In this document: positions 45,901-57,423 of the stretch, piece by piece
Position numbering within the stretch: the stretch's first letter is position 1
Layout of the letters: every line of letters starts with the position of its first letter
Assembly (NCBI RefSeq): GCF_963675165.1
Contig: NC_087390.1
Coordinates: 5,321,250 to 5,385,249, forward strand
Reading direction: 5' to 3'
DNA: 64,000 bases
DNA from: Halichondria panicea
Lineage: Eukaryota > Porifera > Demospongiae > Suberitida > Halichondriidae
Program-made: the position numbers and the translations under genes
Notes under the pieces: model-generated
Seen by the model: the letters and a program-made list of their open reading frames with translations, nothing else
Told to the model about the DNA's origin: nothing
Databases searched by the model: none

Positions 45901-47694
45901 AGGCAGCTGTACACTTACTCCTAAGGTGGGATTTCATGAAACGTCCAAAATACACTCAACATAGCACTTTCCCTCCACAACAAGCAGACTATCATCAGTG
46001 ACTCTGCTGCTATACGTGGTCTCATAGTTGATGCTGGAGTAGGCAGGGACACGACATTCTGGAGGTTCTGTAGTGCCTTCAGTAGGAGCACCTGTGGTGT
46101 CGGAGTCAGCCTGAATTGATGCTATCTCTTCAGTTGTAGTGGTTGCTACAGGCCTGGTTGAAACTGGGACGCCAGTTGTGAGCAGTGCTGTCTGTGTGGT
46201 CGTTACATTTGCTTGAAGTTCTTCTGTTGTAGCGTCTGTAGGCCTAGCTGGTCTGGTAGGACCTGTGGTGACGAGGTGTTCAGTTGTAACGGGAGCTGCT
46301 TGTGTGGTTGTAGCGACTGTAGGCCTAGCTGGTCTGGTAGGAATTGTGGTAACGAGATGATCAGTTGTAACGGGAGCTGCTTGTGTGGTAGCTGTGTTTG
46401 GGTCTTCTGTTGCAGCGACTGTAGGCCTAGCTGGTCTGGTAGGAGCTGTGGTGACGAGATGATCAGTTGTAAAGGGAGCTGCTTGTGTGGTAGCTGTGTT
46501 TGGTTCTTCTGTTGCAGCGACTGTAGGCCTAGCTGGTCTGGTAGGACCGGTGGTGACGAGATGATCAGTTGTAACGGGATCTGCTTGTGTGGTAGCTGTG
46601 TTTGCCTGAATTGGTTCTTCTGTTGCAGCAACTGTAGGCCTAGCTGGTCTGGTAGGAGCTGTGGTGACGAGATGTTCAGTTGTAACGGGAGCTGCTTGTG
46701 TGGTAGCTGTGTTTGCCTGAATTGGTTCTTCTGTTTCAGCGACTGTAGGCCTAGCTGGTCTGGTAGGAGCTGTGGTAACGAGATGTTCAGTTGTAACGGG
46801 AGCTGCTTGTGTGGTAGCTGTGTTTGGTTCTTCTGTTGTAGCGACTGTAGGCCTAGCTGGTCTGGTAGGACCTGTGGTAACGAGGTGTTCAGTTGTAACG
46901 GGAGCTGCTTGTGAGGTAGCTGTGTTTGGTTCTTCTGTTGTAGCGACTGTAGGCCTAGCTGGTCTGGTAGAAATTGTGGTAACAAGATGATCAGTTGTAA
47001 CGGGAGCTGCTTGTGTGGTAGCTGTGTTTGCCTGAATTGGTTCTTCTGTTGTAGCGACTGTAGACCTAGCTGGTCTGGTAGGAGCTGTGGTGACGAGATG
47101 TTCAGTTGTAACGGGATCTGCTTGTGTGGTAGCTGTGTTTGCCTGAATTGGTTCTTCCGTTGCAGCGACTGTAGGCCTAGCGGGTCTGGTAGGAGCTGTG
47201 GTAACGAGATGTTCAGTTGTAACGGGAGCTGCTTGTGTGGTAGCTGTGTTTGCCTGAATTGAAGCTAGCTCTTCTGTGGTAACAGACCCAGCAGATGTAT
47301 CAGCTGTTGAATCAAGTTGACCGGTAGTTGACTCGGTTTGGGGTAAAATTGTCGCAGTTTGAAATGTTGAAGGAGGTCGACTTGTAACTGTGGTAGTTTC
47401 AGTAACAGCTACGTCAGTTGTTCCACTTGACTGCACAGTGATAATTTCTTGTTCAGAATCAGTGGTTGTCTGCATATCCGCAATAGAAGTCGCAGTTGTG
47501 GGTCTGGTTTGAGCTATTGTGGTAGAGTGAGTTTCAGCTTCAGTAGTTGTGCTGGTGTAGTCTGGCATGGTAGATCCCTCTTGATCAACATCTCCACTGC
47601 CAGTGGCAGTACTGACAACAGATACTGTACAATAGACACAAATCAACAGTAGAGCGAGAGGTAATGGTAGTCTCAGAGAAACTATTTGCTTCAT
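42938..47694 (-). CDS. Mucin-stalk cell-surface receptor, N-terminal part only
   Basis: Exons in transcription order: 47694-45943, 44562-44482, 44366-44274, 44165-44108, 43611-43421 and 43067-42938; all later junctions are in phase. The start MKQIVSLRLPLPLALLLICV is a signal peptide (another Met lies at 47718). About 100 Thr/Ser-rich residues follow, then about ten 30-33-residue mucin repeats (core NTATTQAAPVTTEHLVTT, RPARPTVATTEEP). These must be heavily O-glycosylated. Exons 2-4 are Cys-rich (VHECTRGCLVLHDD; SEHCQNECDAIQCDNPDSDE; NSCDDGCQLSLNC). Exons 5-6 begin a fibronectin-III-like region (NPIAPPTLVQTEGSD; REVSVRFAVLSVNGLSDFSG). After 42938 no further exon, membrane helix or kinase is seen downstream, so the gene is truncated or rearranged. 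Its missing part resembles what lies at 48.7-56.2 kb. Confidence 0.78.
43756..43992. mobile_element. 237-bp TA-flanked MITE in receptor intron 4
   Basis: TCGTATAGCGCGAAATTTTC at the left and the complementary sequence ending CGCGCTATACGG at the right are nearly perfect TIRs, each bordered by TA. The interior repeats TTTCGTGG motifs. A Tc1/mariner-type non-autonomous element is likely. Confidence 0.75.
44604..45774 (+). repeat. Inverted mucin-repeat cassette between 168-bp direct repeats
   Basis: Direct repeats at 44604-44771 and 45606-45774 differ at only a few positions. Between them, 44772-45605 is a reverse-oriented copy of the 3' part of the mucin exon of the receptor: about 6.5 repeat units plus the exon's unique tail (up to APTEGTTE). 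The whole cassette stays open for 300 codons on the plus strand. It sits in intron 1 of the receptor. Some unit variants (GPTRPTRP, TTQAGPVTTEH) are absent from the main exon, so it has diverged or came from another allele. No promoter or signal peptide precedes it; expression as its own protein is unlikely. Confidence 0.85.
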
Positions 47695-47719
47695 GGCTAC
47701 TCTTGATCTTTGACTCAAT

Positions 47720-48715
47720 GCAATGTAAAAATTTAATGGATAGTCGTATTTTATATTTTAACTCTCTTCCCTTTGCAGTTTGTTTCCTGCTTCTTGCACC
47801 AATCTATTACATGCACATTGGGCTGCTCTTTCACATGGTATCTTTAATGTCTTGCCTTGAGGTACGCTTTGTGCAGTACTGTCGAAAGAAAAGTGACTGT
47901 TGGGAGAGAGCCACTTCTTTGGCCAAAGGTGAGATTTTGCACAAAACTTAGTCTTACAGCTGACAATAAGTGACATTTTTATTTTTATAGGCTAATAACT
48001 TACTCTAAATAGAACATGATGCTCTCTCCCAGCGGATATGTCTGCTTAAGCCTTTGAACTACCTACTACACTAAGAATTAAGAGCTAAAAGGAAGGTTTA
48101 GAACACCGTTTTTAGAACTAAAAAAGATATGTAGCTGCACAAAATTTTTACACACAAAACATATTAAAAATCGTGGGCGTGGCTGCGTTTTAGCTGATTC
48201 AGCAATAATTGAAGGTCCCAGTCCTTAATATACCTGAGCATGCATGGTTACTGCAGATCTTATTGTTTAGAGCTTCTTAGTACTATACTTGCCCAGTCTT
48301 ACATTGTATCTGTAATTGCATAACAATATTAATCGCATTAGGTTGAAACTGTTGGCCAACAATCAGTTAGAATGTGCACTGTGCAGTCACATCAACAAAC
48401 AGAACAGGTAAATTTGAATTTGTTTGGTGGGAGAATATGCTAGGTGTATACGGACTGCACCCGTATTTTGCCATACCAAGACAAATTAAACCTACTTATC
48501 CAATAGTTGAGTGTGAACGGACACTACAAACTATTAAAGTGGTAGACATACATCAAAATTGTGTGGAAAACCTACAATTTAGACTGCATTTCTTGAGGAA
48601 TAATTCGTTTATTCTAGACAAAATGTAACTCTGTTCACATGCTCAGCACACAATTGACGTGGTAGTTGTTTAATATAGTTCTCCCAACTACAATGTTGGA
48701 TCCATAACTATTGTA
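47720..48715. other. Intergenic gap between the two receptor gene parts
   Basis: The minus strand was read for kinase C-lobe motifs (HRD, DFG, APE) and none was found. A plus frame at 48374-48628 (84 codons) has no recognised domain. The interval probably contains the promoter of the mucin receptor, but no TATA box stands out. Confidence 0.45.
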
Positions 48716-48720
48716 CGTAC

Positions 48721-51700
48721 CTTTGAGCAACTTGATAGCCACAGGTACTGCAATAGCATTCCTCAAAGAAGGCTGCACTCTGGTACACCTTATCGGCCCC
48801 TTGACTACACCCTTGTACACTTCTCCGAAAGCACCCTCCCCTAAGGAGTCCTCTATGATAATCTCCGATGCTGATATTTCCCACTCGTCAATTTCAGGGA
48901 ATTGGGGGTCAGTGGGTGTTTGAGTGAGCAGGTGGCGATGAGGGTCTCGACTAAACATGAGATCCATCCCAGACGGGTCGTGGAGCTGTGTGTGTGGTGT
49001 GTGTGTTTATACGTATGTATGTGTGTGTGCATGGAGTGATGTATTGACTAGGCGCGTGTGAATTACAATATGTATAAAATTAAGCGAATGTAAGAATGTG
49101 TGCATGCGAACATTTAGTGCAACCCGCAGCATGTAGTAACGCATCATAGCAACAAGGAAAATTTCTTACATAAAAAGTGCCACCTTAAAAGTACTGAAGG
49201 GTTTACTGAAGACAAAACAGGTAACAACTATACAACTATATGACTGCCAGAGAGGAAATGATGTTGATTGTTGCTATACAAACAAAGCCACAATTCTGTG
49301 ATAAGAATCTACGCAGAAACACTTTGTTGGTTGTACCTAAACAAGGGAGTGGTTAACCAGCTTCCAATGATATTAACTAGAAGGTGTGACATGAGAAATA
49401 ATTATCTAGTGGAGTACATGCCAATGAAAACAAGACTACGTAATAATTAAATTATACAGGAACTATAATATGCAGTTGTTACAGGAAAAATACACAGCAG
49501 TGCGTGTTTAGGGTATACATATCAGCGTTAAAACTTCACGAAGACAATGCCACGTTTTTGGTTTTGAAACTTGCAGTAATCCAACCAGACTTTAGACAGG
49601 CAATAATTTTATACACACATGCATCGGATGTGTGCATGTGAGAGTCGCTGTTAATAATAATATAACTCTGACATAATAACCCTGACATAATGTATTGCAC
49701 TTGAGGGCTTGCAGAGACTATACATCTAGTCAGCAGAGCTGGGTGTGTACATGCATAAACTACCCCACATGAACACCTTGCAATATCATGAGATCTGTCG
49801 TCACACCAAAAATTAGCTGACTTAATTTCTCCTGAGACTTCAATTACCCAAAACAAGGAAGTTTATATAATCCAACTAACAAAGTTCAGAGGGGTTTGTG
49901 TAGATTCAAACGGATTATTAAATGTTATAGTGCACAAATTGAATTGGCATGACACAATATTTATTAAGTAACGCTTCCACCACAAATTTTATTCGATGAG
50001 TATTGACGAGTGCATGTATGCATGAGTATGCCGAGTACTTACAATATTGAGCCTCCAGTTCCTTTTTCTCCTGCGCGCACAGTAGCAAAATAAGATGAAT
50101 ATGATGCAGGCACAAAGCACAACAATCACAGCAGCAAATACAGACACGCCAATCACGATCACAGCTGCAAGAAATTGACGGGTTTATTGTAGCACTGTTT
50201 GCAAACTGACCCTAAACCCACCCACGCATGCACCCATAATAATGGCACTGGAAACAGTGTACAGTGCATGGGAGTTCAGGTTCTCCTATAACGAAAAACA
50301 CACTATTTAAACTGGTATATATACATGCATGCATGCATGTATGAAGACACTGTGTGTACAGTCTTGTGTACATACATGCACGTACGTACTATCACATAGA
50401 TTACATTCCACTTACGATTGGTGGTGGGTTTTAAAGCTCCAGTAGAAGGCGTGTTTGGAGGGTCTGTTGTACTCTCCATGGTTGTAGGTGGGTCAGTGGG
50501 TGGGTCAGTAGTGGGTGGAGGGTCAGTGGGTAGAGGGTCTGTACAGGAGCCTGTATAATATCAGAGTATAGAATATAAATGTATGGGTGCAATAGTACGT
50601 ATCTACTCATGAATATACAGGTATACACAATGCATAATTTTTGCTGGAATTATACAAGTTCACAACTTTTTTCCACTCGCGTTGTATCACCTCTCAATGT
50701 GGGTGATTTTCTGTTAAGTGTTTTAATATACAGGCTCCTCCATGAGAAGCTGCTGGATGACTGACTTGAAAAGTCGTAATCACATAATTTATTGACTAGC
50801 CAAATTTTTGTTTTATATGTGGTGGCAAAAATTAATAACAAACTATGAAATTGAAAGAGCTCACTGTATAAGCTTCCACAAAGTCAGGTCATTTCTATAC
50901 TGAGAGTGATCGATTGCACTTCATGATTAATATCTCAATTACAATTGTAAGGGAGGACTATACGTATAGCTATAATTATGTGGGGGACCTGATTCTAACA
51001 AATAAATAAACAATTAACGACAAAAGGCCTTGGAGATGGATAATCCAAACATCCTTCAAACGACCGATAGCCATTGCTGTCACCCCACCCTCCAACTTGT
51101 TAGTATTCAGATATTAAAAAGAAGCTATATACAGTTTAATATTACGCATGTGTTAATTAATAAAAGCCAAAAACGGTCATGGCTTATTCAGAGCGTGTGT
51201 GCAAGTTGCTAACTGCATTTTGTACAATCCCAACGACTAAACAGCTTCGATGCAACAGTGCTACTTCCTTGATGCACTTGTGTGAAGGCCTAACGCTAGC
51301 TCTGATAATTCTTTGATATGCCAAGGTACAAAGAAAAGGTGTGTTAACACTAACAAAGCAATAGACTCAACATTCATTGTGAAGAACATCAATTTCAATC
51401 TTGCAACTGCACACCTCTGAAACAACTATATTTGGAATACTATATTTGGAACAATAAGATATACTGAACACAGACTTGTGGGCGACATTTCAATCAATGT
51501 CTGCATTTTTGACAGAACATTGCTCTGCATGGCATTGCCCACTTAATAATATTGGTAGGACTGGCAAACAGAGCATTGCTCTGCACGGCATTGCCCACTT
51601 AATAATAATTATTGGTAGGACTGGCAATACTAAATTTAATTATGACATGTACAATTAATTAAATGCTGTACGAACAGTTACAGGATTTGTATATAATTAC

Positions 51701-54700
51701 TCGATACACAGCAAAAACACTTTTGTTATTGTGACACAGTTTGCTACCGGCACAAAATGTTATCTTGACAAAACGTTTGTCAATTTCCTGCAATTATTGT
51801 TATAACGACAAATCATAGTTTATTTAACTATTAATATAGTTTATCTAACTATTAATATTTGTTATTATAATGGTAGATTGTTATTTGAACACATGTGTTG
51901 TCATTTTGTCGAAGCGTTGTTGATCTCACATTTAGTGGAAGTTACCGTTCATTGTCAAATTAACATTAATGTGTGACAATAACAAATTATAAAGTTACAG
52001 CTAGAACTCTACTAAAAGATACGTGCAAGTTTGCATCACTGATTCAACCTACTCAACCTATACTCGATTACCCTAGCTCGTAATAAATGGTCTACACTGA
52101 AACATCTCAGTTGCCCTGATGCTTATATCTTTGCATGCTCATGTTCAATTGTGTATGTAGCAATTGGAGACTTGTGACTGGGCATGGTAAGTTACAGTGG
52201 CAGTGAAGAAGTCAGGAGCCTCCAGAGTCCTTCAGTGCAGTGCAGTGCAGGCAGCCTTCTCTCTAGCCTCCTTCACAAGGCCTGGCCTGAAGAGCGGCCT
52301 GGGATCGAGGCTACCTTCTCTCCAGCCTCCTCTAACTCTAGCTAGTCTCGAGGCCAGATTCTGATAAGGAGAGTTTGGCCTCGAGACTATAATTATAAGC
52401 TGGAACTATAGGTGTGGCATGAGGGGGCGTTCAGGAAAGCAGGGCGAGGCCTCAAACATACTTAGCACATGGTGCTTGCAGCTGCACCAGACTGCAGCTG
52501 CTCATGCAGCTTTATACCATCACTGACTGCATGCCTGTACCCCTGGCCCTGGGCTACCACTAGTGTTCCATGTACACCAGCTAGGATCTAGGAGTCAAGA
52601 GTCACCTGCATCTGCAGCTTGAAAGAAAAGACAATTGCAAGTTAGTCAGTGCTCATTGCTAAACTCAACTTATTGCCCAATACTCTCTTTCAGATTTTCT
52701 TAAAGAGTAGATAGTACCACCATCTCAAAGAAAAAAGTTAAGTTCCATTGCATGCTGTTGGCGCATGGCATGTACATGATCCCAAAACTCTCTGAATTCA
52801 CAGTTTACAAATCACTGCTATACCGTATCGGCGTATAACTCCACCATGTACCAGCTTCAAAGAAAAAGGATTTAAGTTATGTTGCTCATTGCTAAATAAA
52901 TGTGTTTACGTGTTTCTTCCAGCTGCAGATTTTACCGTACCTCGGCCCCACAATGTGTACCAGCTAGGAGTCTACTTAACCACCTTCATCGACTCAAAGA
53001 AACGACTTGCAAGTTATGTCAGATTCCATAAAACTATATAGCTAGCTAGAGGGCAACTGTCCCTGGTTTTAACCTTCATCTGTAGCATACTGATTTACGA
53101 GTTTGTGTCTTCATGCACTGGTTTCGACTGGTCAACTTCGTCCATGGGGTGATAGCTATTATACTGATTTACGAGTTTGTGTGTATGTGTCCTCATGTGT
53201 CAGTTACACTGGTTTCGACTGGTCAACTTCGTCCATGGGGTGATAGTTAGCATACTGATTTACGAGTTTGTGTGTATGTGTCCTCACGTGTCAGTTACAC
53301 TGGTTTCGACTGGTCAACTTCGTCCATGGGGTGATAGCTAGCACTGTAATTTACCAGTTTGTGTGTATGTGTCCTCATGCGTCAGTTACACTGGTTTCAA
53401 CTGGTCAACTTCGTCCATGGGGTGATAGCTAGCATACTGATTTACGATTTTGTGTGTATGTGTCCTCACGTGTCAGTTACACTGGTTTCGACTGGTCAAC
53501 TTCGTCCATGGGGTGATAGCTAGCATACTGATTTACGAGTTTGTGTGCATGTGTCCTCATGTGTCAGTTACACTGGTTTCGACTGGTCAACTTCGTCCAT
53601 GGGGTGATAGCTAGCATTGTAATTTACCAGTTTGTGTGTATGTGTCCTCATGTGTCAGTTACACTGGTTTCGACTGGTCAACTTCGTCCATGGGGTGATA
53701 GCTAGCATTGTGTAATTTACCAGTTTGTGTGTATGTGTCCTCACGTGTCAGTTACACTGGTTTCGACTGGTCAACTTCGTCCATGGGGTGATAGCTAGCA
53801 TTGTAATTTACCAGTTTGTGTGTATGTGTCCTCATGCGTCAGTTACACTGGTTTTGACTGGTCAACTTCGTCCATGGGGTGATAGCTAGCATTGTAATTT
53901 ACCAGTTTGTGTGTATGTGTCCTCATGCGTCAGTTACACTGGTTTCGACTGGTCAACTTCGTCCATGGGGTGATAGCTAGCATTGTAATTTACCAGTTTG
54001 TGTGTATGTGTCCTCACATGTCAGTTACACTGGTTTCGACTGGTCAACTTCGTCCATGGGGTGATAGCTAGCATTGTAATTTACCAGTTTGTGTGTATGT
54101 GTCCTCACATGTCAGTTACACTGGTTTCGACTGGTCAACTTCGTCCATGGGGTGATAGCTAGCATACTGATTTACGAGTTTGTGTGTATGTGTCCTCACG
54201 TGTCAGTTACACTGGTTTCGACTGGTCAACTTCGTCCATGGGGTGATAGCTAGCATACTGATTTACGAGTTTGTGTGTATGTGTCCTCATGTGTCAGTTA
54301 CACTGGTTTCGACTGGTCAACTTCGTCCATGGGGTGATAGCTAGCATACTGATTTACGATTTTGTGTGTATGTGTCCTCATGTGTCAGTTACACTGGTTT
54401 CGACTGGTCAACTTCGTCCATGGGGTGATAGCTATAGCATACTGATTTACGAGTTTGTGTGTATATGTGTCCTCACGTGTCAGTTACACTGGTCAACTTC
54501 GTCCATGGGGGTGATAGCTTATACTATTTACATTTTACACTACATATGTGTTGGTAACTATAGTGACTTCAATCTTTTGTTCTGTAGGGGCTTATTGTGA
54601 CGAAAATGATCTGAGGGATGTAGCGTTCATGAAACCAAACGAAACGCCTGCAGTTCACTGTACTGGAATTTCAAGAAACGCTAAGTGATGAACACTAAAA

Positions 54701-56173
54701 ACAATTTACTGACAGAAGAAATGTATTGTGCTGCATGTCATGTGATCCAGTGATCTTATTCTATCATAAACTCATTGTTCTAATACCGTTTGACCTTCTG
54801 CATGTGCGTACGTGCGCGAGAAAACAACTAATTAAATGACAAAGGTATAGTGTTAATTTAACAAAGAAATTCACTTTATAGCAGTGTTAATTCAGCATTC
54901 ACTTTGCTATTTTGACATAGAAGTACAATAAATTGGTGAAATTCAGATGACATAATACTTTGTTGTTTTGACATAATTTCTTTGCTTGAATGACAAAACA
55001 TTGTAGGTTGTTTTACCTTTGTCATTCTAACAAATATTATTCTGTCATGTGAGATTCATCACCGGGACAAACTTTTGTTTGTTAAATTAACAAAAGTGTT
55101 TTTGCAGTGGATATACTCTATTATGCAAATGAAGGTATTCAAACAACCCTGTAACTATAAATAAGAAGTTCACATAGGCAATAATTTTGACTTAAAGACC
55201 ATATGAATTATAAGACAATTAATTGAACAACCCTTGTAGTTATTTGTTAAAAGAAGTTCACTTATAAGCAATAATTGTGACCTATATAAACTTAAGGTGC
55301 AAAGACCATGTATGCATGTAAACATTCGTACCTGGTACTCCAAGATAGATCAGAGAAGGCTCACTCCATTCCCCAAACACATAATCATTGCGAGGTCTGA
55401 TCTGGAGAGCAATTAAGAGAGATCGAATGATTAATTGATCATGTGACTACGTTTAAATACGAGAACTAGTACTCAGTTTGTGCAAAAAAACACTCATCAA
55501 GAAATTGCAAGCACATTAATTAGTACAATAATATTTATGACTAGTCATTTTTGGGAGAATAAGAGGGCATGCATGCAGCCTCACCTGAATGGTCAGGCAG
55601 TAAGAATCACCATCTCTGAAAAAGTTGAACTCTTTCATTGCCGAAGTCATATCACCCTGGAAACATCGTATTGGCACATAGTTATGAACATTTATTCGTG
55701 CAGTAGTCTAAACATGTATTATGATGGTGGGTGGGTACAGGGCCTTATACGTATGTGTGCATTACGTGAAATTGACACTAAACTATACTAAAACAATCGG
55801 CAAAACCTAGGAAACCAGTTCAACTGCAGTTATACTGCAACACTCCGAGCACACACAGTACTGAAAATTATAGTTATTGTATAATACAGATAATCAATTA
55901 CTGCATAGGTTGAGGAAAAATCCTATTTGCATGGAAGGAGTTAGACCAAAATACTTACTGAGTAAGTACGTGTGATGAAAGATCATCCACACTGATATAA
56001 TTATAGCTACTCACTTCAATATCATGCTCACAGAAAGACGCTCCACTGTTTGACACTGGTTCCTCGTTATCTAGGAGAGCTGTCTGACTCACACACGCCG
56101 TGTAAGTAGTCAGTACTCCATTGGGTAATAATGGCGGTGTCCAACTAAAGTTTAGCGATATCTTATTAGTGCT
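48721..56173 (-). CDS. Receptor tyrosine-kinase-like gene, FN3-TM-truncated kinase
   Basis: Exons in transcription order: about 56173-56015 (SLNFSWTPPLLPNGVLTTYT), 55656-55585 (GDMTSAMKEFNFFRDGDSYC), 55401-55332 (RPRNDYVFGEWSEPSLIY), 50550-50416 (CTDPLPTDPPPTTDPPTDPP), 50164-50043 and 48985-48721. The first three form a fibronectin-III/cytokine-receptor-like module with a WSEPS element; the fourth is a Pro/Thr stalk. The fifth is a transmembrane helix (VIVIGVSVFAAVIVVLCACI) followed by the stop-transfer ARRRKR. The last begins the kinase: EWEISASEIIIEDSLGEGAF, then GEVYKG (glycine loop) and VAIKLLKG (beta-3 lysine). A good donor follows, but no C-helix, HRD or DFG exon exists downstream. The 5' end is lost: beyond 56173 the sequence turns into an HMGL-gene fragment. 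As it stands the gene can encode neither a secreted N-terminus nor an active kinase. Confidence 0.75.
51000..53050. other. Large-intron sequence with scattered repeats
   Basis: Part of the long intron (50551-55331) of the kinase-like receptor. 51518-51625 has a 75-bp direct duplication (AGAACATTGCTCTGCATGGC / CAGAGCATTGCTCTGCACGG). 52351-52388 is a TAGTCTCGAGGCC hairpin. 52235-52250 is a short GTGCA repeat. No coding exon was seen. Confidence 0.45.
52264..52313. mobile_element. 50-bp MITE, 9-bp TSD CCTTCTCTC
   Basis: TAGCCTCCTTCACAAGGCC at the left and GGCCTGGGATCGAGGCTA at the right, with CCTTCTCTC directly repeated at 52255-52263 and 52314-52322. This is a third member of the TAGCCTCG family with a readable 9-bp duplication. 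Confidence 0.82.
53090..54530. repeat. 91-bp minisatellite, about 16 units, in receptor intron
   Basis: The unit contains TACACTGGTTTCGACTGGTC, AACTTCGTCCATGGGGTGAT and AGTTTGTGTGTATGTGTCCT. Spacing is 90-93 bp with 1-4 differences per unit. Two unit subtypes alternate in blocks: GCATACTGATTTACGAG and GCATTGTAATTTACCAG. A 109-codon frame at 54271-54600 is only the repeat. Confidence 0.95.
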
Positions 56174-56181
56174 GAGAAGAT

Positions 56182-56400
56182 CATCGGGAAATCCCTAAAG
56201 TTGAATTTTGGAATCCTTTGAACGATTAGTACGAGAACATTCAATCCATTTCATGACTACCTCGCAAATATCTTTCACTGAACATGACTCCCAATGTATA
56301 GATTTGTTGGCAAGATCAAATTCGATGATTGGGTTTTTCAGTCCAGGCCAACTGGTACGGTTTCCCTGTCGATCACCCCTTGTGACTTCAGAGAACGCTA
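56182..56400 (-). pseudogene. Duplicated fragment of the HMGL-EF-hand gene
   Basis: The sequence matches 38231-38487 of the HMGL-like gene in the same orientation (SWPGLKNPIIEFDLANKSIH, WESCSVKDICEVVMKWIECS). It has substitutions and small deletions (for example loss of a short segment after the LKN-coding part), and both ends break off abruptly. It covers only about 75 codons of the barrel and is non-functional. Its left edge directly adjoins the truncated first FN3 exon of the kinase-like receptor. Confidence 0.85.
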
Positions 56401-56859
56401 ACGCGCGCATTTTTATTATTAAACCTGACCAGTACAAAGTTGGTGGCTACGGCCCTGAATATAATTATGTCAAACAACACTTGCTCGTGTTACGTATAGT
56501 AGAATCAATATAATTATGTCAAACCGCTATAAGTACTGCTAACATTATGTATTGTACTTAAATGATCACTATTATTAGATCAAACGCGTTATCAGCCGCA
56601 CATGTACAGAGCACTTAGCATTTATCTACTTATTTCTCCAACGCTACTAAAAAACGATGCGTACGTGGACCCATAAATGCGTTTGCATACATTTACCACA
56701 AGAGTCACACATTAATTAACTGCAACAACAAGAGCACCACCACTAATCAAAGCCTCTTCCTCAACAGACACATCCACCTTTTCACTGTCACGTAGATCAG
56801 CGCAGCATCTATCAATGTATAATTTATATAGATATAATATAGGCATGGGTAAACACATC

Positions 56860-57235
56860 AGAATAGATAAACCATAGATACATCATTATGTGCACAGTTT
56901 AACTTAAGCCAAAGAAGGAGCTCAGTCATGCATATAGGACCTATGATAGCATTCTTTAATCATAGAAGCCTAAATGGCTAGAGAAGCATTATAAGTTTGC
57001 ACTGTGTGTATGTATACTTCCTGTGAGATTAGACATATAGGCGTACCGGTACAGGAAAACCCATTAGAATTGAATACAGACGGATGTTAAACTATAGATA
57101 CATCATTCTGTGGTTTAACTTATGCCAAAGAAGGGGCTATCACAGGTATCCTGGCTATAGTGATAATTGCACTGAGTGTGTGTAATTCCTGTGAGATTTG
57201 TATGTAGATCCATATAGATACTGGTAGAGCATATT
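56860..57235. repeat. Degraded copies of the 1-7.5 kb repeats
   Basis: ATACATCATT…GTGGTTTAACT, GAAGCCTAAATGGCTAGA and CATTATAAGTTTGCACTGTG motifs recur here in the same order as in the 1.5-kb units at the start of the window. They lie upstream of the second NTF2-like gene, as the large repeat block lies upstream of the first. Confidence 0.6.
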
Positions 57236-57423
57236 AGTTACGCTATTATACTGTGGCCAGAGGGCTATTATGAGCACGCAAATTATTGCTGGTTCAGCAA
57301 AGGAAGTTAAAGTGCGCATGCGCTATTCTGTTCTATAAATATAACCGTTTTGTCCAGCTTAAACATAAAATTAATAGTGATCTCTTCTTCAACACCTTTG
57401 CCTCTACCAAGCTGTTATCTACC

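Noticed and set aside
46213..47262. Cys-rich open frames on the plus strand (CNGSCLCGSC type), resembling metallothionein or keratin-associated proteins
   Set aside because: They are antisense readings of the mucin repeat exon, which has a signal peptide, coherent exon structure and Thr/Pro composition on the minus strand.
54271..54600. 109-codon frame with repeated QLHWFRLVNFVHG
   Set aside because: Translation of the 91-bp minisatellite inside an intron of the opposite-strand receptor gene.
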